Source: Pseudomonas sp. DTU12.3
GTDB taxonomy: Bacteria; Pseudomonadota; Gammaproteobacteria; Pseudomonadales; Pseudomonadaceae
Direction of reading: 5' to 3'
DNA length: 64,000 nt
NCBI RefSeq assembly: GCF_004124275.1
Contig: NZ_CP027218.1
Span: forward strand, 5,167,001-5,231,000
Part shown: piece after piece, positions 45,801 to 53,521 of the stretch
How the letters are laid out: every line of letters begins with the position of its first letter
Numbering within the stretch: the stretch's first letter is position 1
Made by a program: the position numbers and the translations under genes
The notes under the pieces: model-generated
Told to the model about the DNA's origin: nothing
Database searches by the model: none
The model's input: only the letters and a program-made list of their open reading frames with translations

Positions 45801-45962
45801 ACCCTGACCGCCTTCGTGCCGGGGCGCTCGGCGGAAAACTTCAAATTCACGTCGGCGCTGCCGGTGCAGGTACTCAAGGGTATGGCGCCGATCCTGTCGC
45901 CCTATCTGCAACCGGGCACGCACACGATGTGCCAGACGCCGCAGGTCACCGCCACGCGCTAA
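42834..45962 (+). CDS. Bifunctional penicillin-binding protein, divergent (GT51 + transpeptidase)
   Basis: A 1042-residue peptidoglycan synthase anchored by one helix at about residues 43-60. GT51 motifs are present but divergent: FIENRFLLD (usual EDRRF), GGSTLATQLEKY (usual GGSTLTQQ), EKIRQMISASVRAY and IVRDYLNSVPLSA. The transpeptidase domain has all three motifs: STAK as SxxK (about residue 522), SIN as SxN in RESINLPF, and KTGTG. About 200 residues lie between SxN and KTG, longer than in PBP1a. The start at 42834 is weakly supported; ATG at 42849 is an alternative. Confidence 0.85.
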   Translation: MDQSTMGALWQTDSSKTVVPTERVDQAPVPEKPRRSRHGWKAFWLLLLIIAIVVGLAASKEMRTSRFQSAEVSKYASSLTYKLESGPSEAIHYPGNGPFDLRLGYSSLDEFLPRLLKRNYVITEQTRFSPALLSYTDKGLFVPYSEKIQAGLTITDCRAAPLYKYNYPQQLYSSFAAIPPVVVSSLLFIENRFLLDPKQPRANPAVDWPRFGMAAWSQVAKLLHLPGQSAGGSTLATQLEKYRHSPDGLTVSGAEKIRQMISASVRAYQPGPETLGARQNIVRDYLNSVPLSAVPGHGEVHGMAEGLRVWYGSDFNKANEQLNSPATDPKTMADKGLALREMLSLMIAQRRPSHYLTKGREELADLTDSHLRLLKQNAVIDSTLADAALTSKVTYRDWQTQPTIQPIETNKGISVARSRLATMLNRPLYDLDRLDLSATSTLQGDLQTQATEYLKKLADPAFAAQIGLMGERLLTPTSTTQVRYSFTLFELTPDGSRVRVQTDSTDQPFDINEGSKLELGSTAKMRVLTTYLQIISELHDKYGGMSVPELKKVEVPDQDRLSQWVIEYLMQNKDRDLSKMLGTALDRKYSASPGEAFFTGGGLHVFHNFRKEDNGRIPTLRDALRESINLPFIRLMRDVVRYVTYSGPNSSAELLKDDRDPRRQEYLANFADREGTSFLLKFWKKYKNKDTQARLDTFLDSMRPTPIRMAAVHRYLLPDATQEDFNTFVRAHLKGAKLTEKLTDDRLIRLYDSYGPGSYDLPDQGFIAKVHPLDLWLMGYLLHNPDATFSQIVKASQFERQEVYSWLFKSKHKGARDSRIRTMLEIEAFLEIHQRWQKVGYPFDHLVPSLATAIGSSGDRPAALAELIGTILNDGVRMPTLRIDSLHFAADTPYETRVTNDPHVGKRVMPSEVATAMREALSQVVDSGTAKRVSGSFKTADGTPLVMGGKTGTGDNRIEAIGSGGRILSSKSINRTATFVFYIGNNHFGTLTAFVPGRSAENFKFTSALPVQVLKGMAPILSPYLQPGTHTMCQTPQVTATR

Positions 45963-46127
45963 GGCACAAACAAGTCTGCGTGTGGCGATAACATTGTATT
46001 TTTTGCACCTTGATTTTCGCAGCCAGAGATCGAATTCAGTACAGTACCAAGCGGTTTTTTGCGCTTTTTTTGGCGAGTGCTGTTGCCTAGTCTGATCGTC
46101 CCATTCCGATCAAGGACGATCACCGCG

Positions 46128-49100
46128 ATGCCCCTCACTCCCTTGTCAGCGCTACCGCCCGTGCCGGTGCCGCTGATGCCTGCCGATGTCAGCGTTCATT
46201 ACGAGACGATCAAAAAATCCCTGCCCGCGTGGCTGCTGAGCAGTAATGCGGCGCGCATCCAGCAGTTGAAAAAAAACCGCCCCAGCCTTGCTCAGTGGCA
46301 TCGAGAGACTTCGCACGGGGATCACCTGCGCCTGAAAAACGACCTGCAACTGGCCTGGAAAAGCCAGAACGGCGTCGATAGCGCACTGAGTAATCTGCAA
46401 GACGTCTACGCCTTTGCCAAACCCCTGTTGCAACAGGCGCTGAAGCAGCGCTTCGCTATCGAGGATGACGTCGAGCAAACCTGGCTGCGCCTCTACGCGC
46501 CAGCGAATACATCGTGGTGGACACATGACTTCGCTGCCGGCACGAACAGCCGCACCATCTCTCTGCTGGATGCTGCGCTGCATAATTTCGCCAGTGACGA
46601 GTTTTTCAGCAAGGACTCGGAATTCATCACCCGCCCTGATGCCAATGGGCATTTCAGCGTCAAGCAGCTCAAACACAAACTGACGGTCGAACAGTTCAAA
46701 TCGTTGTGTCGGGAACTGGATCTCGGCGCCCGTTACCAAGAGCATTTGAATGCTTTTTTGTTGCCGTCCGATGGCGTTGCAAAGCATGTACTACGGCACA
46801 AGGTCGTACTCAGCCAAAAGTCCGCGTTGAATGTCGCCGCCCGTATGGCGCTGATGAAAAAGGACATCACCGAGGATGCCTACAACGTTGTGAAGGGCAT
46901 GCTTGATGACCGCCGCAACCTGCGCTGGCACGGTCAACCGGTCAATTACTACAATCTCGCCCTGATGGATGTGAGGTTGAACGGGGTCGTCCTCATCATC
47001 CCCGACCCACGCAGCGCGAAAACCCCTGTGCCGATAATTGCCTACGTGCCCCACGACCCTGAACATCCGCTCAGGCAGTACGCCTCGGCGCTTGAGTTCA
47101 TGAGCGAGCTCACCCGGCAATTGCGCGACAAGTCATCGCCGGCAAGCTATCAGACGTTCTTCAGCCAGTTCATCAATCAGCAACAACGAGGGTATTTTTT
47201 TTCACGTTTGAATGAGCGTCTGAGCCAGGTTAAATGGCAACCGGCACCGGCCGGTTCCAACGCGCCGAGCTGGCGCGATACACCGGTGGACAACCCCAAT
47301 CTGCAATTCAGCCTGTTGCGGTTCCAGGACGACCGCGAGACGCGGTTCAACGGTGATCTATGGGGCTATCTGTATCGACAAAAGCTCAACAAGATCCTCG
47401 GTGACGCTACAGAGATTGCGATTTCCACCGCCTACGCCGATCGAATGGCACGCTGGGCCTGGTGGGACAATCTGGAAAAAATCCTCTCGGATATTTTCAA
47501 CGCAGCACTGCTGGTGGTAACACCGTTCGTACCGTTTGTGGGCGAACTGATGCTGGCCTACACCACCTATCAATTGCTCGATGGCGCATTCGAAGGTGTG
47601 GTGGATATGGCCGAAGGGCACTTTGCCGAGGCGGGTGAGCAAGCGATCGGCGTACTCGAAAGCATCGTGCAGTTGGGCGCGTTCGCCGCCGGAGCCACAC
47701 TCGGTCACGTCGCCCGGCTCAAGCTCTCACCGTTTATCGAAGGCATGAAGCCGGTGCAACTGGCGGACGGCGAGACACGCTTGTGGAACCCTGATCTGAC
47801 TCCTTATCGCTTGCCCGCAGAGGCCCTGCCGACAACCGTCACGCCCGATGCACAGGGATTGCATTCGGTGGGCGACAAACAGCTGTTGCGGCTGGATGAG
47901 CATCTGTTTGAAGTGAAACAGGATCCGCTGACCGGCGAGCATCGCATTCGCCACCCGCAACGGCCCCGCGCCTACTCGCCCTCTCTTCAAAACAACGCCC
48001 GTGGCGCCTGGGTCTGCGAAACGGAAAACCCGCGACAGTGGTCCACAGCGCAATTGATGCGACGAGTCGTCCATGGCACCGAAGGTTCGAGTGACGCACA
48101 ACTGGAACAGATTCGCCTGTTTACCGGCACCGAAGAAAACATGCTGCGCCGTATGCATGTTGAAAACACCCCGCCTCCGCCCTTGTTGCTCGACACCCTG
48201 ATCCACCTTGGCATGGCGCCAGAGGAAGTCGCGCCGCCACTGTCGCCAGCCGCAGCACAGGTGTTGGTGGATTGTCCGCAGCTCTCGTCAGTCCTCGCAG
48301 AACGCGTGATCGCCCAGGCGCGCCCGCTGGAGTTGCAGCAGATCACCCTGCAGCGTCGTTTGCCGCTGCATTTGAGAACGCTGGCACGTGAGGTGCAATT
48401 CGAACTGCAATCGGTCAGGGCTGCCCAAGGTTTGCAGCTCGAAACACTGAGCAGCATCGACAGCGAGCGCCTGATTATCGGAGCCTTGCGTCACTACACC
48501 GACACCTTCGGCACCCTGTGGATCGAAATCCGTGAAGGCACTTTCGATGGCGAGTTGCGCTGCAGTGCCGGTGTCGAGTCAGCCAAACAGGTTCGAGTGC
48601 TGGTGCGGATCGCCACAGACCGCTATCAAGTGCGTGATGGCGAAAATCGTCTCATCCACGAGACGAGTGGTCTGTATGAAGCGATCCTTCACGCTATCGA
48701 CAAGGAAGGCGGCAGCGTCCTGGGTTATCGGCCAAACGAGATTGAACCCTTCAAGCAATGGATTCTCGCCAAGACCGCGCCTCCGAGTGAGCGCCGCACG
48801 CTGCTCGCCAGCCCACCGATACGCCCGGTGGCCAAACACGAAACATTGCTTCTGGTGCGTGGCGCGGGCTTGACCAAGAATGCCGCCACCCTGCAGGAGC
48901 GCATCGAGGATTTGCACCCGCATTTCAGCCCGAGTGAAGTCAACGTATTCGCTGAAGCCCTGACCGAGCAGGGCGAACCGCTCAAAGCCATTGAAACTCA
49001 TGCAAGGGATCTCGATGAGCTGCGCAATATTGTCCACCGCTGGCGTTACCAGCAGCCGGAGACCTGGGGGCCACACAGTCAGAGTTTTCGCGACGACGGC

Positions 49101-50810
49101 GGATTGCATATTTATGAACGTCTGCTCGACTGTTTCGAACGCAAAAATGAAGACCTTGGTAACCGCGCCGACCCCGCCACCTACGCCCTCGACCTCTCGC
49201 GGGAAATGCTTCCACTGGACCTGCAAATCTGGTGGGCAAAACGGCCGGGGCTGAAGAAATTCCTCGACAAAATCACGCTGCTGAAACTCGACAATACGCG
49301 GTTTTCCACTGACCCGAGCAGCCTGCTCAAAGACTTCCCGCATTTGATCGAACTCAGTGCCAAAGGGTGTGAGCTGACACGTTTGCCTGATCAGATAGGT
49401 TCTTCGGTGCGTCGGCTCGAACGCCTTCGCTTGAGCAATAATCAGATCGTTCTGGACCCCACCGCCGTCGCCCGTCTGCGCAGCCTGACCTATCTGGAAG
49501 TATTGAAACTGGACGACAACCCATTAAGTCTGTCGCCCGACCTTGCACGCATGCCGCGCCTGAAGGTCATCACTCTCAGGAATACCGGCCTAACCAGCTG
49601 GCCCGAAGGGACGCTGGCCAAACCCCGACCGCGTGGTTTCCTGCTCGACCTGCGCGGCAACCCCCTCTCTCGATTGCCTGAAGTGGCAACGGGGTCAGAT
49701 GCGCAATGGCTCGTGGCGCGCACGCGACTGGACGTCGTCGGGCTGTCGGAAATCAACCAGCTGCGCTATCAGGCACATCGTCGCTCCATGGCCTTGCCTC
49801 CCGAACCACTCATACCGCTTGGTCAATTTGAAAACACTTCGATCATCTCGACCTACGGAGCGGATTATTGGGGGGATGTGCCGGGTTGGGGCGTCAATCG
49901 TGAAACACCATGGGCCGAACTGGTCGAGGAGCCTGCCGCCCAGCCGTTCATGGCGACCTTGCTCAGTGTGCGTGACTTTGCCGATTACCGCGCCGGGGGG
50001 GCGGTTCGTGATCAACTGATGCAACGCGTCTGGCGCATGCTCGACGCTGTGCACGTTGACAGTCGTCTGCGGGAAAAACTGTTTACCATGGTGGTAGCAC
50101 CAGTGGATTGCGCCGATGCCGGTGCACAGTTGTTCAACCATATGGGCATCAACGTCCTGGCTTTCGAGGCCCACGCCTACTCCACTGATCCGGCAGAGCT
50201 GGAGATGAAACTGGTGACACTGGCCAAAGGCGCGGCGCGGCTGGAGCATGTCAACGAGATTGCCCGGGCCGATGTCGCGGGCCGCGCTGGCAATCCCGAT
50301 GACGTTGAAGTTTATCTGGCGTATCAGACCGGACTGGCCAAACGCCTCGGTCTGCCCTGGCAGTCCGAAGGCATGCTCTACCGACCGGTATCCGGTGTCT
50401 CGGATACGATGATTGATCAGGCGTATGACACGGTGCTGGCGCTGGGCGAAGGTGACGGGCTGGTGAACGCCATGCTTGAGCAGGAGTTCTGGGCGCAGCA
50501 CCTGCACGACAAATACCCGGTACGCAGCGAAAGCAACAAGCGTCTGTATCAGGCCAGGTATGAACGGCTCGAAAGTCTGCGCGAAACCCAGCGCCAATGG
50601 GTTGAATCAACCTCGGAGGATGATCGCGCAACGTTTCGCGAGCAACTCAACGCGTTGATCAACGAACTGGCCGTGCCACCGACCGTGGTGTTTGACGATG
50701 CCCCCATCAGCGACTCGGTATTCGATCGTTTGCTGATCGATCTGGGCGATGACGAAAAAGAACTGGCGCGACGTCTGACCCGTGAAGCGTTGAAGCGCGC
50801 AGGCCTTTAA
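46128..50810 (+). CDS. Very large LRR protein with NEL-type E3 ubiquitin ligase domain
   Basis: A 1560-residue protein without a signal peptide. Order: helical N-terminal region of the DUF6543 type; hydrophobic segment at about residues 447-530; four or five leucine-rich repeats at about 1047-1187 (for example RLERLRLSNNQI and YLEVLKLDDNPLSL); and a C-terminal NEL domain. The NEL nucleophile is C1328 in VDCADAGAQLFNH, with D1330 giving the Cys-x-Asp pattern of IpaH/SspH ligases. Such enzymes move ubiquitin onto host proteins after delivery into a eukaryotic cell. No secretion system is in the window. The start at 46128 follows AAGGA. Confidence 0.85.
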   Translation: MPLTPLSALPPVPVPLMPADVSVHYETIKKSLPAWLLSSNAARIQQLKKNRPSLAQWHRETSHGDHLRLKNDLQLAWKSQNGVDSALSNLQDVYAFAKPLLQQALKQRFAIEDDVEQTWLRLYAPANTSWWTHDFAAGTNSRTISLLDAALHNFASDEFFSKDSEFITRPDANGHFSVKQLKHKLTVEQFKSLCRELDLGARYQEHLNAFLLPSDGVAKHVLRHKVVLSQKSALNVAARMALMKKDITEDAYNVVKGMLDDRRNLRWHGQPVNYYNLALMDVRLNGVVLIIPDPRSAKTPVPIIAYVPHDPEHPLRQYASALEFMSELTRQLRDKSSPASYQTFFSQFINQQQRGYFFSRLNERLSQVKWQPAPAGSNAPSWRDTPVDNPNLQFSLLRFQDDRETRFNGDLWGYLYRQKLNKILGDATEIAISTAYADRMARWAWWDNLEKILSDIFNAALLVVTPFVPFVGELMLAYTTYQLLDGAFEGVVDMAEGHFAEAGEQAIGVLESIVQLGAFAAGATLGHVARLKLSPFIEGMKPVQLADGETRLWNPDLTPYRLPAEALPTTVTPDAQGLHSVGDKQLLRLDEHLFEVKQDPLTGEHRIRHPQRPRAYSPSLQNNARGAWVCETENPRQWSTAQLMRRVVHGTEGSSDAQLEQIRLFTGTEENMLRRMHVENTPPPPLLLDTLIHLGMAPEEVAPPLSPAAAQVLVDCPQLSSVLAERVIAQARPLELQQITLQRRLPLHLRTLAREVQFELQSVRAAQGLQLETLSSIDSERLIIGALRHYTDTFGTLWIEIREGTFDGELRCSAGVESAKQVRVLVRIATDRYQVRDGENRLIHETSGLYEAILHAIDKEGGSVLGYRPNEIEPFKQWILAKTAPPSERRTLLASPPIRPVAKHETLLLVRGAGLTKNAATLQERIEDLHPHFSPSEVNVFAEALTEQGEPLKAIETHARDLDELRNIVHRWRYQQPETWGPHSQSFRDDGGLHIYERLLDCFERKNEDLGNRADPATYALDLSREMLPLDLQIWWAKRPGLKKFLDKITLLKLDNTRFSTDPSSLLKDFPHLIELSAKGCELTRLPDQIGSSVRRLERLRLSNNQIVLDPTAVARLRSLTYLEVLKLDDNPLSLSPDLARMPRLKVITLRNTGLTSWPEGTLAKPRPRGFLLDLRGNPLSRLPEVATGSDAQWLVARTRLDVVGLSEINQLRYQAHRRSMALPPEPLIPLGQFENTSIISTYGADYWGDVPGWGVNRETPWAELVEEPAAQPFMATLLSVRDFADYRAGGAVRDQLMQRVWRMLDAVHVDSRLREKLFTMVVAPVDCADAGAQLFNHMGINVLAFEAHAYSTDPAELEMKLVTLAKGAARLEHVNEIARADVAGRAGNPDDVEVYLAYQTGLAKRLGLPWQSEGMLYRPVSGVSDTMIDQAYDTVLALGEGDGLVNAMLEQEFWAQHLHDKYPVRSESNKRLYQARYERLESLRETQRQWVESTSEDDRATFREQLNALINELAVPPTVVFDDAPISDSVFDRLLIDLGDDEKELARRLTREALKRAGL

Positions 50811-50821
50811 CCGTCGGCGTA

Positions 50822-51313
50822 TCAAGGAGCTGCCGCACTGAAGATCAGTTGCACGTTGCCATGGTAGGTGCCCGGCCTGTAACCACCGGCGGGGGGTATT
50901 GGCTGAATCTCAAGCGGGAACCTCCCGCCAGCGACAGCCTGTTGGAGTGACAGCACCTGTTTGGGCAATGCGGCATGACTCAACGCGACACCATTGAAAC
51001 TGACGCGAAAGTAGATGTTCTGCGTGTCGTGTCCATTGGACAGATAGGGCTCGCTCTCCAGGCGAGCCTCTATTGCGCTGGTGTCGTGCTTGACATCGAA
51101 GTTCTTGCGCAGCCCGCCCAGCGATTTGCTGCTCACGTTCCATGGCAGCACTTGCTCACGGTGAATCCAGTCCGTCTCTGACGGGATCACATAAAACCCC
51201 AGCGTCGGTATATCCACGGAAACCTCGAACCGATGCTCTTCCCGCGCGGCAAACGCCAGCGAGCTGCTCAGCGTCATCCCTAGCCACGCCACCATGGCCG
51301 CTTTTTTGATCAT
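50822..51313 (-). CDS. Alpha-fimbrial (CS1-type) pilin-like protein, second copy
   Basis: A 163-residue secreted protein (signal peptide to LAFAA, residues 1-23) related in layout to the major pilin at 57416: both open the mature chain with a short beta-strand (HRFEVSVDIPTLGFYVIP here) and end in GxYxGxVxLIF. It is the last gene of the fimbrial operon, 54 bases after the chaperone gene. It could be a minor or alternative subunit. Its stop is 11 bases from the stop of the NEL gene on the other strand, with no terminator between. Confidence 0.82.
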   Translation of the reverse strand: MIKKAAMVAWLGMTLSSSLAFAAREEHRFEVSVDIPTLGFYVIPSETDWIHREQVLPWNVSSKSLGGLRKNFDVKHDTSAIEARLESEPYLSNGHDTQNIYFRVSFNGVALSHAALPKQVLSLQQAVAGGRFPLEIQPIPPAGGYRPGTYHGNVQLIFSAAAP

Positions 51314-51367
51314 TTCGGGTACCTGTTACAGATAAAGACCACGGGCATCGAAGACACCCGCACCAGG

Positions 51368-52114
51368 TCAAGACGGGGTGTTCACGCGCAAGGGCTTTTT
51401 GCTGTCGCCTTCCACCAGATTGAAGCGGTATTCACGCCCAGGTTTCTTTTCGAACTCGAAGCTGTTGCCGGCGCGAATATGGTGTTTGGTGGTCGATTCG
51501 CAGTCGGTTTCGTCTTTCAGCGCACAGTTGCGAAACTCATCGATCACCACCACGGTGTTGCCCATGTTGCGTAGTCGATACGTCGTTGGAGCGTCTTCAA
51601 TCACACTGTCGAACCGGCTGTTTTTCGGGCGCACAAAGAACACCGTGCCGAAGCCGGTCATGACATTGACCCCGGCCGACAAGTTGTTTTTGTATTCGTC
51701 ACGTTCCTCGGCGGAAACAGCGAACTCATCTTCTTTTTCGGGCACTACCGGGATAAACCGCACGCGAAAATACCGCTCGGTATCACGCGCGCCCATCAGC
51801 AACAATCGTGTGCCCTGCATGCCATTGGCCGGGACGATCAATCGCGCGGGACTGGCCATCAGACCATCACGACTGGTCATGTCCGCCTGGTTCCTGACCT
51901 CTACTTCCCGCGATTTACCATCGGCGTCGTAAACGATTTCGAGGATGTTGACCTTGACGAATGCGGTGCTGTCTCCACTGTTGAACACCCGCTTGAGGTA
52001 GGTGCTTTTGTCGCCATCCAGATAGTCGTACACCGTGCCGACGTTAATCTGCGGCCCGGCCGAAATGGCCAGGGAAAAACCGCTCAATCCCATCAACAGC
52101 AACAAACGCTTCAT
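51368..52114 (-). CDS. Alpha-fimbrial periplasmic chaperone (CooB-like)
   Basis: A 248-residue periplasmic protein with a signal peptide (cleavage about residue 18, LAISA-GP). It is the alternative chaperone of CS1-type fimbriae, which holds pilins and adhesins until the usher takes them. The two immunoglobulin-like domains can be traced, with the PARLIVPANGMQGTRLLLMG strand in place of the FGS/FGL chaperone signature. I start at 52114 since AAAGAGG is nine bases upstream; ATG at 52120 is only three bases from it. Confidence 0.85.
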   Translation of the reverse strand: MKRLLLLMGLSGFSLAISAGPQINVGTVYDYLDGDKSTYLKRVFNSGDSTAFVKVNILEIVYDADGKSREVEVRNQADMTSRDGLMASPARLIVPANGMQGTRLLLMGARDTERYFRVRFIPVVPEKEDEFAVSAEERDEYKNNLSAGVNVMTGFGTVFFVRPKNSRFDSVIEDAPTTYRLRNMGNTVVVIDEFRNCALKDETDCESTTKHHIRAGNSFEFEKKPGREYRFNLVEGDSKKPLRVNTPS

Positions 52115-52173
52115 AGCCATAAACCTCTTTACATTGAACACAACGCAAGCGCCTCGTATCGATACGCGGCCCA

Positions 52174-53445
52174 TCAGACTTCCGAATCCCATATCACCGT
52201 GATGTCCCCGACATAGCGGGCAGCCACCCCGGCCTGCACAATTTGATTGACGTAATAGGGCGACATTTCGAAGTGCAGGATGCCGGGGCCTCGGTGAACG
52301 TAATGCCCGGGCTGGAAAACCAGTCGTTCCGGCCCCAAGCCCATTCGCAAGGGTTGACGATTGACCGGCTGGCCGGCCAGGTCGGTCAACCCATGGGGCA
52401 GGCTGACACTCACCTGCACCACGGCCTCACGCCCCGAGACCGGGTCAGTAATCAGGCAATTGAAAAGCATCGCCTTGCCGCACTCCAATTGCATCTTGAA
52501 GCGCGACGACGCCGAGATATTGAAAGTCTGGTCGCGAAACAACCGCACCGGTTTACGCCCCGCTTGCAGCCAGCTCTGCCAGCCCCCCGCCGGAACCAAT
52601 TGGACTTTGTTGCCTCCGGGAGGTATCTCTACCTGGAGGGTGTGCTGAACATCCAGATTGAAGTTGATGGTCAGGCTGTCATCGCTGGGCAACATAATGT
52701 CGCCCATATCGAAATCACGCCCGGGCCCGACCCCATAGGTATGACTGCCGACATAGCGTCCCGGGGACATTTTCAGGGGATTGGGGGTGCGAAGCTCGTA
52801 GCCGATCTGAAACATGTCATAGCGCAGGTTTTCAATCCGGTAAGCGGCCGTCGGTACACAACTGCTGCCTGGTGGCGTCAACCAAAAGAACGAACGCCAT
52901 GTCGGCTCGACAAACATGCCTCCGGTGTAGCCACAGGGTGCCGGTGGATAAGTCCAGTTGTACCCACCCCATAGCCACTCGTGCGCACTCGAATTACTGT
53001 CCGGAGCTCCCTCACCGATGATGTTTTGCACACGATCCGGCAAGTAGTACCGGCCACCAATCGATGCTATGCGCATCTGCAACAACGACTGCTCTCCGGT
53101 CTCTTGATTAACGACCTGCAGCGGTACCCACTCGGTTGGGGGTTTGAACATCGCGCCCTTGCGCAGATCACTGTGCCGGGCTTCGATCGGGCCGGTGGAA
53201 TTGAATTCGATCGGTACCAAAATACTGAAAATCGATAGTCCTTCACAGAAAGTCGGGTAACTGGAGCAGTGCCCGCTAAACGGCGTCGTATTGATAAATT
53301 CATTGCGCATCGGGTTACCCGGATCAGGCTTGAACGAAGCAGTTACATCTATGGAGGCGGCCTGCGCCGAAACAGGAATCAGCAGGCTGAACAGCGCCAC
53401 TAAAGAACGTAACAACCACCGCGCAACCCCCTTGCAAGTCTTCAC
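52174..53445 (-). CDS. Alpha-fimbrial tip adhesin (CooD-like), second copy
   Basis: A 423-residue minor pilin/adhesin. The start is GTG at 53445, with GGGAG seven bases upstream and a signal peptide ending PVSAQA; a reading from 53490 would put residues before the signal. Two parts: a variable N-terminal adhesin domain with paired cysteines (CSSYPTFC) and a pilin-like C-terminal domain closing in IWDSEV. The middle shares VEIPPGG, VQLVPAGGWQSWL and FRDQTFNISASSRFKMQL with the neighbouring adhesin. Probably caps the fimbria and binds the receptor. Confidence 0.85.
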   Translation of the reverse strand: MKTCKGVARWLLRSLVALFSLLIPVSAQAASIDVTASFKPDPGNPMRNEFINTTPFSGHCSSYPTFCEGLSIFSILVPIEFNSTGPIEARHSDLRKGAMFKPPTEWVPLQVVNQETGEQSLLQMRIASIGGRYYLPDRVQNIIGEGAPDSNSSAHEWLWGGYNWTYPPAPCGYTGGMFVEPTWRSFFWLTPPGSSCVPTAAYRIENLRYDMFQIGYELRTPNPLKMSPGRYVGSHTYGVGPGRDFDMGDIMLPSDDSLTINFNLDVQHTLQVEIPPGGNKVQLVPAGGWQSWLQAGRKPVRLFRDQTFNISASSRFKMQLECGKAMLFNCLITDPVSGREAVVQVSVSLPHGLTDLAGQPVNRQPLRMGLGPERLVFQPGHYVHRGPGILHFEMSPYYVNQIVQAGVAARYVGDITVIWDSEV

Positions 53446-53521
53446 ACTGAAACTCCCTGTAAATTGACTCGTATGGCGAACACCAGCCACGGACGGTGGC
53501 CTGCTGACTCGCAGCGTACTA

